64,000 nucleotides of DNA from Thalassobellus citreus (GCF_044385915.1 NZ_JBISCC010000125.1:124001-188000); one strand, 5' to 3'; shown: positions 36,126 to 44,246, counted from the first letter of the stretch. Numbers and translations are program-made. The notes: generated from the letters alone by a model not told the origin.

Positions 36126-37220
36126 TCAAAACTGGATAATCTCTCCTCTTCTAAAACCATTATCGCTTCCTAAAATAAAATTAGAAGCATTAGGTAATAT
36201 TTTAAAGGTAATATTATCATTGTTATTTTTCTCAATCAAAGTTATAATTTCCTTGTAACTTAAAACATTAGCATCAAAAATAACTTCAGTATCCTTTTTT
36301 ACATTATCTAAATTAGATTTTAAAATAATATTTTTAGATAATTTATCCTTTAATTGCTCATTCATTTTATCAGAAATAAAAAGATAATTAAGTATATTTT
36401 TTTTCTTAACTTTAGGTAATCGTCTAAAAAAACACATAACTATTATTCCTGCCCATACAAAAAGATCAAAAAGCTTATTCTTTTTAAAATGCTTCTCATA
36501 AAATATTTGCATAGCGCCATAAAACCTTCGTGCATAAGATTTATCTTTTAAAGTGCTTTCGCCTTTAAAATGAATTACAGACGTTTCTCCATAATAATAA
36601 TTTTGATAGCCCGCATTATGCACTTTATATGACAAATCAATATCTTCTCCATACATAAAGTAGTCTTCATCAAATCCTAAAACACTATTATAAACCTCAC
36701 GCTTTATTAACATAAAGGCACCAACCAAAATATCTACTTCACCAATACTATTCTTATTTAAATGATTAGCATAATATTCCTCAGAGTTTCCGAAAAACTT
36801 TTTAAATGCAACATTTACATAGGGTATATTTCTTTTACTCTCGGGCAGAAAAACTCCAGATCCGTTTATAAGTTTACAACCAACAATACCTAATTTCTCT
36901 TTATTTTCAGCAAAACTTAAAAGCTTTACAAAAGTATCTTCTGCTACTACGGTGTCTGGATTTAAAATACACAAATACTCACCCTTTGCTTTAGAAACAG
37001 CTATATTATTACCTTTTGAAAACCCAGAGTTCTCATCGTTCTCTATAAGAGTAACTTCAGGAAACAATCTTTTTACCATTTCGCAACTACCATCGATTGA
37101 ATTATTATCGATAACAATAATTTCTGAATTAATAGTTGAAGTAGCTTTTTCAACACTTTTTAAACAAAGTTCTAAAAAGTGACAAACGTTATAATTTAAA
37201 ATAATGACAGAGAGCTTCAA
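36126..37220 (-). CDS. Family 2 glycosyltransferase
   Basis: A 364-residue GT-A fold transferase. The N-terminal VSVIILNYN-like strand (LSVIILNYNVCHFLELCLKS), the nucleotide-sugar pocket VIDNNSIDGS and the metal-binding NPDT segment (CILNPDTVV) are visible, then SGFSKGNN and FMYGEDIDLSYK, as in rhamnosyl-type transferases. A hydrophobic span lies near 255-275, so it may attach to the membrane. The start is TTG (no ATG nearby and the family begins here). It probably builds a cell-surface glycan, but no other glycan gene is adjacent. Confidence 0.88.
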   Translation of the reverse strand: MKLSVIILNYNVCHFLELCLKSVEKATSTINSEIIVIDNNSIDGSCEMVKRLFPEVTLIENDENSGFSKGNNIAVSKAKGEYLCILNPDTVVAEDTFVKLLSFAENKEKLGIVGCKLINGSGVFLPESKRNIPYVNVAFKKFFGNSEEYYANHLNKNSIGEVDILVGAFMLIKREVYNSVLGFDEDYFMYGEDIDLSYKVHNAGYQNYYYGETSVIHFKGESTLKDKSYARRFYGAMQIFYEKHFKKNKLFDLFVWAGIIVMCFFRRLPKVKKKNILNYLFISDKMNEQLKDKLSKNIILKSNLDNVKKDTEVIFDANVLSYKEIITLIEKNNNDNITFKILPNASNFILGSDNGFRRGEIIQF

Positions 37221-37291
37221 GAATACTAATATAATTTAGGTTGGTGGTTTGGGTAGCTAAACGCTTTTTAAAATTAAATATTATATTCCTT

Positions 37292-37909
37292 CTAAAGTTT
37301 TAATGAAGATTCGAACGGAATTCTATTTAATATACTTCTTCCTAAAGTTATTTCATCGGCATATTCTAACTCATCGCCAACCGAAATTCCTCGAGCAATA
37401 GTTGATGTAAAGACTTTATAGTCTTGAATTTGTTTATAAATATAAAAATTGGTCGTATCTCCCTCCATAGTAGAACTTAATGCAAAAACCAACTCTTTAA
37501 TTTTACCATCTCTAACTTTATTTATCAAAGATTCTATATTTAAATCATGTGGTCCTATTCCATCCATAGGCGAAATTTTACCACCTAATACATGATACAA
37601 ACCTTTAAAAGAACTTGTATTTTCTATAGCCATTACGTCTCTAACATCTTCTACAACACAAATGATATCTTCTTTCCGATTTGGGCTTGAACAAATTTCA
37701 CAAAGCTCGGTATCGCTAATATTATGGCAAGATTTACAAAACTTCACATCATTACGCATTGTTTGCAGCGCTTCAGCCAAAGCAAAAGTTTGCTCTTTGG
37801 GTTGCCTAAGCATATGCAACACCAAACGCAATGCCGTACGTTTACCAATACCTGGTAATTGAGACATTTCGTTTACGGCACGCTCTAGTAATTTTGACGA
37901 AAATTCCAT
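37292..37909 (-). CDS. recR: Recombination mediator protein RecR
   Basis: A 205-residue DNA repair protein that helps load RecA with RecF and RecO. The helix-hairpin-helix MSQLPGIGKRTALRLVLHML is at the start, a four-cysteine zinc finger CKSC...CEIC follows near 57-72, and a Toprim domain (ICVVEDVRDVMAIENT) and Walker-like end region complete it. Length is normal. It is divergent from the symporter gene with 124 bases between. Confidence 0.96.
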   Translation of the reverse strand: MEFSSKLLERAVNEMSQLPGIGKRTALRLVLHMLRQPKEQTFALAEALQTMRNDVKFCKSCHNISDTELCEICSSPNRKEDIICVVEDVRDVMAIENTSSFKGLYHVLGGKISPMDGIGPHDLNIESLINKVRDGKIKELVFALSSTMEGDTTNFYIYKQIQDYKVFTSTIARGISVGDELEYADEITLGRSILNRIPFESSLKL

Positions 37910-38033
37910 GGGTGCGAAATTAATATTTAGACTTGAATTTAACTAATTTAACAAACTCTTTTAAATAACAGCTCATGCGTTTGGATTTTGAAATTTAATA
38001 TTTGTAATTTGAAAACTTGAAAAAATTGGTTTT

Positions 38034-39488
38034 ATGACTGCAACACAAATTCTATTATTAATAGCGGCCTATTTTGTCGTTTTAATTTTAATATCCTATT
38101 TCACAGGAAAAGAAGATTCTAACGACGCTTTTTTTAAAGCAAACAAATCGGCACCATGGTATTTAGTTGCTTTTGGAATGATAGGCGCCTCATTATCTGG
38201 AGTTACATTTATATCGGTTCCTGGTATGATTGGCGGACAACAATTTGCATACATGCAAGGTGTTTTTGGTTTTTTTGTTGGTTATTTGTTTATCCTTTTT
38301 ATGTTACTCCCTATTTATTACAAGCTTAATGTAACTTCTATTTACCAATACTTAGAACAACGTTTCGGAAAAGTAAGTTATAAAACTGGCGCTTTTTTCT
38401 TTTTACTTTCTAGAGTAACAGGTGCTTCTTTCAGGCTCTTTTTGGTGGCTTTAGCAATGCAATATATTGTTTTTGAAAGTATTGGAATTCCTTTTTGGGC
38501 AACAGTAGTTATTTCCATTTTATTAATTTGGATTTACACCAATAGAGGTGGTATAAAAACTATTATTTGGACAGACACATTACAAACTTTAGCCATGTTA
38601 ACGTCTGTTGGTGTTGCCATTTATTTAATTAATGAAAAGTTAGATTGGACTTATATTGAATTTTTAAATTCTAACGCCTTTTCTTCAAGAGGACAAATAT
38701 TCTTTTTTGACGATCCAAACGCAGCAACTTATTTCTGGAAATATTTTATTGGAGGTATTTTTATTGCTATTGCCATGACAGGTTTAGACCAAGATATGAT
38801 GCAAAAAAACCTAACTTGTAAAACACCACAAGAATCTAAAAAGAATATGTTTACAATGGCAACACTACTCATTTTTGTTAACTTTTTCTTTTTATCGCTA
38901 GGAGCCTTATTATTTATTTATGCAGAAAAGTTCGGCTTACAAATCCCTATTGTTGATGGCAAAACAAGAACCGATTTACTGTTTCCTGAAATTGCCATGA
39001 ATCAAGGTTTAGGTTCAGGATTAGCTGTTACTTTTATTATTGGTTTAATTGCTGCGGCCTATTCAAGTGCCGACAGCGCTTTAACATCGTTAACAACATC
39101 ATTTTCTGTAGATTTTTTAAACATTGAAAAACTTCCAATAGAAGCGCAAAAACCACTTAGAAAAAAAGTTCACATTGGAGTTTCTATTTTATTAATTATT
39201 GTTGTAATAATTTTTAACCAACTTGAAGGCAACGTAGTAAGCAACTTATTTAAGTTTGCCACATTTACTTACGGCCCATTATTAGGTTTATTTGCTTTTG
39301 GTATTCTAACAAAGCATCGTATTAAAGATAAGTATGCCTGGGTTATTGCACTTACTTCAATTATTATAACTTTTGCAATAACCTCGCTACCAGAAAGTAT
39401 TATTGGTAATTATAAATTTCATTGGGAAATACTACCACTAAATGGTCTTATAACATTTCTAGGTTTAATATTGATTCGTACTAAGTAA
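38034..39488 (+). CDS. Sodium:solute symporter (SSS family)
   Basis: Inner-membrane sodium-coupled transporter of 484 residues with about 13 hydrophobic helices. MIGASLSGVTFISVPG is the typical helix-1 motif, and AAAYSSADSALTSLTTSFSVD is the conserved helix-8 region that binds sodium. The substrate (sugar, proline, other) cannot be told. Its last 24 bases overlap the convergent CoA-binding protein gene. Confidence 0.92.
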   Translation: MTATQILLLIAAYFVVLILISYFTGKEDSNDAFFKANKSAPWYLVAFGMIGASLSGVTFISVPGMIGGQQFAYMQGVFGFFVGYLFILFMLLPIYYKLNVTSIYQYLEQRFGKVSYKTGAFFFLLSRVTGASFRLFLVALAMQYIVFESIGIPFWATVVISILLIWIYTNRGGIKTIIWTDTLQTLAMLTSVGVAIYLINEKLDWTYIEFLNSNAFSSRGQIFFFDDPNAATYFWKYFIGGIFIAIAMTGLDQDMMQKNLTCKTPQESKKNMFTMATLLIFVNFFFLSLGALLFIYAEKFGLQIPIVDGKTRTDLLFPEIAMNQGLGSGLAVTFIIGLIAAAYSSADSALTSLTTSFSVDFLNIEKLPIEAQKPLRKKVHIGVSILLIIVVIIFNQLEGNVVSNLFKFATFTYGPLLGLFAFGILTKHRIKDKYAWVIALTSIIITFAITSLPESIIGNYKFHWEILPLNGLITFLGLILIRTK

Positions 39489-39827
39489 AACTAAAGTACA
39501 AGCCACTTCAAAAGCAATATTATTTTCTTTTAAAATATTATAAAACTCAGGGTTTTCAGTTCCTGGATTAAAAATAACGCGCTTAGGTTTTAATGATACC
39601 ACATAGTCATAATAATCTACTTGCCGCTTTGCATTAAGATACAAGGTAACAGTATCGATATTTTCATAAGGCACTAATTCAGTATCAATAGTTACACCTT
39701 CAACAGTTCCTTTTTTCATTCCAAAAGCAACAACTTCAAAATTATTAGCAACTAATCTTTGCACTGCATAATTAGAATATCTATTGGTTTTTAATGATGC
39801 TCCAAGCACCAATGTTTTTTTATTCAT
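39465..39827 (-). CDS. CoA-binding domain protein
   Basis: A 120-residue single-domain protein of the CoA_binding_2 type with a Rossmann-like fold: KTLVLGASLKTNRYSNYAVQ carries the nucleotide-binding loop, and KRVIFNPGTENPEF is the second conserved segment. Members bind coenzyme A or related nucleotides; the role is unknown. It ends inside the symporter gene and starts 101 bases before the divergent TonB-receptor gene. Confidence 0.85.
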   Translation of the reverse strand: MNKKTLVLGASLKTNRYSNYAVQRLVANNFEVVAFGMKKGTVEGVTIDTELVPYENIDTVTLYLNAKRQVDYYDYVVSLKPKRVIFNPGTENPEFYNILKENNIAFEVACTLVLLSTNQY

Positions 39828-39928
39828 AATGTTAAAAAAATGTTAATGCAAAAATTTAAAGTAACATAATCAAATATTAAACGTCTATTCTATAATCATT
39901 CAATCAATCAAAAAAATAATCAATCAAA

Positions 39929-42394
39929 ATGAAACAACTTATTATTATGTGTTGCATATTATTTGCAATATCTACAAATGCACACACAGATCCCGAAACA
40001 AATGCTGACAAAACCGGTTCTATTACAGGTAAAGTATTAGACGCCACATTAAAACAACCCTTACCTTACGTAAACGTTATTATTAAAAACGCTGCCGGAG
40101 ATATTATTACTGGTGGCATCACTTTAGAAGATGGAACTTTTGAAATTGAAAAAATAGCTGAAGGAAATATAACTTTAAGCATTCAATATATTGGATACAA
40201 ATCTGTTGATAAGAATATTACAATAGGCAAAGGTAATTACAAAGTAAGCCTTGGTAATATTTATCTAGAAGAAGAAGCTGAAGGTTTAGATGCTGTTACT
40301 GTAATTGCCGAAACCTCAACAATTCAACAGAAAGTAGACAGAAAAGTTATTACCATTGGAAAAGACCTAGCAGCTACAGGTACAGCCTCAGAATTAATGA
40401 TAGGCATCCCTTCTGTTAGTGTTGATGCTCAAACAGGAGATATAAGCTTACGCGGAAACCAAAATGTTCGTGTTATGGTAGATGGTAAATTATCAAACAT
40501 TCCTACTGCACAATTATTAAAACAAATTCCATCTACAGCTATAAAATCTATAGAATTAATTACAAATCCTTCTGCAAAATACAACCCAGAAGGTATGAGT
40601 GGCCTTATTAATATTGTACTTCACAAAAACACCATGGTTGGTTTTAATGGAACGGTTAATATTAGTTTAACTCATGAAATAGAAGCCAAATTCAACAGTT
40701 CTTTAGATATGAATTATCGTAATGGAAAATTTAATTTTTATGGAAGTTATAGTAATAACATTTCTAAAAACAGAAACCATGGAAATATTTTTAGATCTGA
40801 AAATAACTCGGAGCAGTTTTTAAAATTTTTAGATAAAAGAAATTCTAATCTATATAAAATTGGTGTAGACTATTATTTAAATGATAAAAACACCATTTCA
40901 GTTTTTACGACTCAAAATAATTCTGAAAATGGCACAACTGGTGTCACAGATGTTTTCTTTTATAACAATTTGTCTCTTAACCAAAATCAAATCTTTGCTG
41001 CAAAAAGCAAGAACAACTCATCTCAATATAATTTTGATTATAAACATGATTTCACAAAAGATGGTCATAACATAGAATTAGAAGTAGATTATAATGTTTT
41101 TGAAGATGACAGACCTGTTGATTTTACATATAAATTTAAACCTGAAGATAACTATAAAGATTTTAATAATACCGACAGAAAAAGCACCACTGTAAACTTA
41201 GATTATGTAAACCCATTATCTGAAAGCACTAAACTAGAATTAGGCTTACAAGCACGTTTATTTAATTCAGACATACTATATGCATCTACTGGAGAAACCT
41301 TAAATAACGAAAGTGTTTTAAGACCAACCCCAAGCACTAATTTTGATTACACGCGAGATATTTATTCTGCATACGCAACATATAGTAAAAAGTTTGACAA
41401 ATGGACCACGCAAATAGGTGTGCGTGCTGAAAATGTAAAAGAAGATGCTTTAGCTTTATCATCTGAAGCGTCAAGTACTGAAAGTTTTAAAAATGATTAT
41501 TTTGAAGTATATCCATCGGCATTTATAACATATTCTGCATCAGACAAAAATTCTTATCAATTAAGTTATAGTCGTCGTGTAGACCGCCCTGGTATTGGTC
41601 AAGTAAATCCTATTAAAGAATGGAGTACGCCTTTAATTTCTCAATACGGAAATATTAATTTAACACCTCAATTCACCAATTCAATTGAAGCAAATTATAC
41701 ACGAACACTTAATAATAGAAAAGGAACAGTAACAGGAGGTGTATTTTATAGAATTATAAGCGATGATATTAATAGAGCGCTCTTTATTGACAGAAACGAT
41801 GTTAATTCTGGACGTGTTATTTTAACACATGACAATTTTGGTAGCACAGATGCTTATGGTTTTGAATTATCTTCAAATTACAGACCAACAAAGTGGTGGA
41901 GTATTAACTCTAGTTTCGATATATATTCTCAAGTTAACAAAGGTATTGCTGAAAACTTAACTGCTCCTATTGAAACTGCAACTATAAACGATATTGAAAC
42001 AAAAATTAGCGAAGTAGATAATGTTGCTTGGAATTTTAGAATGTTTAATAACTTTAAATTAAACAAAACCGTTTCGCTTACAGCATTTGGTTTTTATAAA
42101 GGAAAAAACAGATCGTTACAATTAGATAGAGACCCTATGTATTTTGTTAATTTAGGTGCTAGAGTTGGATTTGCTAAGGGTAAAGGTACATTTAGCTTTA
42201 ACTATAATGATATTTTCAACACTATGGAATTCGCTTTTAATGGCTCTAAACCATTCCCACAAACAGGTGCTTTTAATTGGGAAAGCAACACTTGGAATAT
42301 TGGTTTAAATTATAGATTTGGAGGCGGAAAATACAGTGCTAAAAAACGTAAAAAACGAGATAATAACACAAAATCTGGAGGCGGATTTATGTAA
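39929..42394 (+). CDS. TonB-dependent receptor-like outer-membrane protein
   Basis: An 821-residue outer-membrane beta-barrel protein. The signal peptide (MKQLIIMCCILFAISTNAHT) is followed by a carboxypeptidase-regulatory-like domain (GSITGKVLDATLKQPLPYVN to about 105), a plug-like domain (about 130-225, SLRGNQNVRVMVDGK), and a long barrel region of the OMP_b-brl_3 type with many aromatic strand ends. It ends in KKRKKRDNNTKSGGGFM, an unusual basic tail. Such receptors import a ligand via TonB; the ligand is unknown. The unit ends in a strong terminator. Confidence 0.88.
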   Translation: MKQLIIMCCILFAISTNAHTDPETNADKTGSITGKVLDATLKQPLPYVNVIIKNAAGDIITGGITLEDGTFEIEKIAEGNITLSIQYIGYKSVDKNITIGKGNYKVSLGNIYLEEEAEGLDAVTVIAETSTIQQKVDRKVITIGKDLAATGTASELMIGIPSVSVDAQTGDISLRGNQNVRVMVDGKLSNIPTAQLLKQIPSTAIKSIELITNPSAKYNPEGMSGLINIVLHKNTMVGFNGTVNISLTHEIEAKFNSSLDMNYRNGKFNFYGSYSNNISKNRNHGNIFRSENNSEQFLKFLDKRNSNLYKIGVDYYLNDKNTISVFTTQNNSENGTTGVTDVFFYNNLSLNQNQIFAAKSKNNSSQYNFDYKHDFTKDGHNIELEVDYNVFEDDRPVDFTYKFKPEDNYKDFNNTDRKSTTVNLDYVNPLSESTKLELGLQARLFNSDILYASTGETLNNESVLRPTPSTNFDYTRDIYSAYATYSKKFDKWTTQIGVRAENVKEDALALSSEASSTESFKNDYFEVYPSAFITYSASDKNSYQLSYSRRVDRPGIGQVNPIKEWSTPLISQYGNINLTPQFTNSIEANYTRTLNNRKGTVTGGVFYRIISDDINRALFIDRNDVNSGRVILTHDNFGSTDAYGFELSSNYRPTKWWSINSSFDIYSQVNKGIAENLTAPIETATINDIETKISEVDNVAWNFRMFNNFKLNKTVSLTAFGFYKGKNRSLQLDRDPMYFVNLGARVGFAKGKGTFSFNYNDIFNTMEFAFNGSKPFPQTGAFNWESNTWNIGLNYRFGGGKYSAKKRKKRDNNTKSGGGFM

Positions 42395-42402
42395 ACCATA
42401 TT

Positions 42403-42452
42403 TTAATAACCAACATAATAGTTGATGGTTAGTGTTATTGTTAGGTTATTAA
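42403..42452 (+). other. Inverted repeat in the 3' region of the TonB-receptor transcript
   Basis: TTAATAACC at 42403-42411 is exactly mirrored by GGTTATTAA at 42444-42452. It forms a stem just before the terminator and contains AGTGTTATT, which recurs at 42790 in the second downstream module. Confidence 0.6.
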
Positions 42453-42455
42453 ATA

Positions 42456-42492
42456 AAACCCCAAAAACAAATTGTTTTTGGGGTTTGTTTTT
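42456..42492 (+). terminator. Strong terminator after the TonB-receptor gene
   Basis: AAACCCCAAAAACAA pairs with TTGTTTTTGGGGTTT, followed by GTTTTT. It ends the receptor transcript. Confidence 0.9.
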
Positions 42493-42515
42493 ATGACCTT
42501 GCTTAAACTTTTTAT

Positions 42516-42700
42516 ATGTTAAAATTGTTAAATTTTAAACGTAACACAATAATTAACAATATTGTACGTTTAAGGAGCATACAATAACCAAAAACGATAT
42601 AATTATTTAAGAGTTAGTCAGCTTCAAAGTTTAAATTCGTAAAATATGGTATGTATTATTTAAAAGAACTCGGGATATTATATTTCGAGTTCTTTGTTTT
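42516..42700 (+). ncRNA. Candidate small RNA module 1
   Basis: Non-coding stretch with no ORF of useful length. It starts with an ATGTTAAAATTGTTAA element (42516-42531), then a dyad ACAATA...TATTGT (42546-42565), and ends in a terminator hairpin AGAACTCG...CGAGTTCT at 42664-42700. A similar start and an end hairpin are repeated at 42703-42857, suggesting two related transcripts in tandem. No clear TAnnTTTG box was found, so the promoter is uncertain; the alternative is an untranslated extension of the receptor mRNA. Confidence 0.4.
42664..42700 (+). terminator. Terminator hairpin of candidate RNA module 1
   Basis: AAGAACTCG and CGAGTTCTT form a perfect 9-base stem around GGATATTATATTT, followed by TGTTTT. 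No gene lies between this and the previous terminator. Confidence 0.75.
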
Positions 42701-42702
42701 AC

Positions 42703-42857
42703 AATGTTAAAATAAGTTAAATATTAAAATCTATGCAATATTATACAGATTTACACGTCTAATATACTAAGATTCATTGCGCTAGTAATAGTGTTATTTG
42801 AAGGGTTGGTTAATAGCTAGAAAAACCAGAAACTGTAAAGTTTCTGGTTTTTTGTTT
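42703..42857 (+). ncRNA. Candidate small RNA module 2
   Basis: Second non-coding module. It starts ATGTTAAAATAAGTTAA (42704-42720), then CAATATTATAC, which resembles CAATATTGTAC of module 1, and ends in a strong terminator at 42821-42857. Just before the terminator is the segment AGTGTTATTTGAAGGGTTGG, similar to the 3' region of the receptor transcript. Nothing coding was seen. Confidence 0.4.
42821..42857 (+). terminator. Terminator hairpin of candidate RNA module 2
   Basis: AAAAACCAGAAACT and AGTTTCTGGTTTTTT pair around a short GTAA loop, ending in a T-rich run (TTTTTTGTTT). This is the third terminator-like hairpin in about 400 bases, all on the plus strand. Confidence 0.85.
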
Positions 42858-42917
42858 GGCAACTCGTTAAAAAAATATATTTTACCTTAATTTAAACCTA
42901 TTACTTTGGCTGATAAT

Positions 42918-43018
42918 GCGTTAGGGATTGCAGTGAAAATCCTTTTGCTTTTCGCAAAAGATTGTAGCGGAAAGCCCGACCTTTATCCTGAACTACATTC
43001 AGGATAAAGGTAACGCCC
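42918..43018 (+). repeat. Dispersed GCGTTA...TAACGC-type intergenic repeat, copy D
   Basis: Starts GCGTTAGGGATTGCAG, has the hairpin AATCCTTTTGC/GCAAAAGATT, the core TAGCGGAAAGCCCGACC, a second hairpin CTTTATCCTGAA/TTCAGGATAAAG, and ends GGTAACGCCC. It lies just downstream of the leftward KAS III gene. Confidence 0.82.
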
Positions 43019-43032
43019 AAAATATTAAATTT

Positions 43033-44046
43033 CTACCCCCACTTAATAATGACACTTCCCCAAGTAAAGCCACTACCAAAAGCAGCTAACACTACATTAT
43101 CGCCTTCTTTTATTTTACCTTCCTCCCAAGCTTCGGTAAGTGCTATAGGAATAGATGCCGCCGTAGTATTACCATATTTTTGAATATTATTAAATACTTG
43201 ACTATCTTCTAATTTAAATTTTCTTTGAATAAACTGTGCTATCCGTAAATTAGCTTGATGCGGAATTAACATATTAATGTCTTTTACATCAAGATTATTT
43301 TTCTGTAATCCTTCCATAATCACTTCACTAAAACGCACCACAGCATTTTTAAATACAAACTGCCCGTTCATATATGGAAAATAACTTTCATCATCTGGAT
43401 TATTTTCAGCTAAAATATCATTTACCCAACGCTTACCCATTCCTGGGGCTACAAGTACAAGTTCTTCTGCATGTTCTCCTTGCGAATGTAAATGTGTAGA
43501 CAAAAGACCTTTACTAGTATCTTCCTCTCGTGTTAAAACTACTGCTCCTGCTCCATCTCCAAAAATAACAGAAACACCGCGTCCACGTGTTGTTTTGTCT
43601 AAACCACGACTATGCAATTCACTGCCAATAACCAATATGTTTTTATACATACCTGTTTTAATAAAATTATCGGCTACAGAAAGCGCATAAACAAATCCAG
43701 AGCATTGGTTTCTAACATCTAATGCACCAACTGTTTTAATATCTAATGCATGCTGTACTTGTACACCTGGTCCTGGAAAATACATATCGGGACTTAAAGT
43801 GGCAAATACTATAAAATCTATATCGTCTTTATCTATCCCTGCTCGATCAATAGCTTGTTTAGCAGCTTTCACCCCCATAGTTGCTGTTGTATCGTCTGTC
43901 CCTTCTTTAATCCATCTACGTTCTTTTATTCCTGTACGTTCTTGAATCCATGCGTCATTAGTATCCATCATTTTAGACAAATCGTCATTTGTTACCACAT
44001 TATCTGGAACATACTTTCCTAAACCTATTATTTTTGAATTATACAT
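43033..44046 (-). CDS. fabH: 3-oxoacyl-ACP synthase III family protein (FabH-like)
   Basis: Condensing enzyme that starts fatty acid chains from acyl-CoA and malonyl-ACP. It has 337 residues from the chosen ATG; a TTG start 24 bases upstream is possible but less likely. The catalytic triad is visible: C115 in NQCSGFVYAL, histidine in LIPHQANLRI, and asparagine in YGNTTAASIP. It is not next to plsX or rpmF, where the main fabH usually lies, so it may be a second KAS III used for a special lipid. A -7 box TAATTTTG lies at 44075-44082 on the minus strand. Confidence 0.88.
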   Translation of the reverse strand: MYNSKIIGLGKYVPDNVVTNDDLSKMMDTNDAWIQERTGIKERRWIKEGTDDTTATMGVKAAKQAIDRAGIDKDDIDFIVFATLSPDMYFPGPGVQVQHALDIKTVGALDVRNQCSGFVYALSVADNFIKTGMYKNILVIGSELHSRGLDKTTRGRGVSVIFGDGAGAVVLTREEDTSKGLLSTHLHSQGEHAEELVLVAPGMGKRWVNDILAENNPDDESYFPYMNGQFVFKNAVVRFSEVIMEGLQKNNLDVKDINMLIPHQANLRIAQFIQRKFKLEDSQVFNNIQKYGNTTAASIPIALTEAWEEGKIKEGDNVVLAAFGSGFTWGSVIIKWG

Positions 44047-44127
44047 ATCGCTACTATTATTTAAAAACAAAATACAAAATTAAAAATTGATTTCCCAAAA
44101 TCTTTTAATCAATTCACTTTAAAATCG

Positions 44128-44140
44128 TGTCAGTTTGTCA
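44128..44140 (+). promoter_or_regulatory. TGNCA-N3-TGNCA dyad upstream of htpG
   Basis: TGTCAGTTTGTCA, two TGTCA units spaced by three bases and forming an imperfect dyad. It lies 14 bases upstream of the -24 element at 44154. Its position and symmetry suggest an activator site, or part of the extended promoter, of the htpG gene. Confidence 0.5.
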
Positions 44141-44151
44141 CATTTTACGAA

Positions 44152-44168
44152 TTGGCATTTTTGTTGCC
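44152..44168 (+). promoter_or_regulatory. Putative sigma-54 (-24/-12) promoter of htpG
   Basis: TTGGCATTTTTGTTGCC places GG (44154-44155) and GC (44166-44167) exactly ten bases apart, as required by sigma-54. The -24 half TTGGCA is perfect and the -12 half TTGC is perfect. Transcription would start near 44179, giving a leader of about 65 bases. Confidence 0.6.
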
Positions 44169-44205
44169 TTTCAACCTTTAAGTAAATGAAAATTAAAAAT
44201 TAATC

Positions 44206-44230
44206 AGATTCCTGCCTTCGCAGGAATGAC
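44206..44230 (-). repeat. Short palindrome family copy in the htpG leader
   Basis: On the plus strand ATTCCTGC-CTTC-GCAGGAAT is a perfect 8-base stem with a four-base loop (44208-44227). On the minus strand it reads GTCATTCCTGCGAAGGCAGG followed by AATCT, the best-preserved copy of the family. It ends 16 bases before the htpG ATG. Confidence 0.8.
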
Positions 44231-44246
44231 AAATAAATTATTTATT

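Noticed and set aside
42395..42917. Possible tRNA or riboswitch in the gap after the TonB receptor gene
   Set aside because: No cloverleaf, CCA end or known riboswitch core could be found; only terminator-like hairpins and A/T-rich elements.
44071..44246. CIRCE-type (HrcA) operator for htpG
   Set aside because: The TTAGCACTC-N9-GAGTGCTAA dyad is absent; the palindrome present belongs to a dispersed repeat family.
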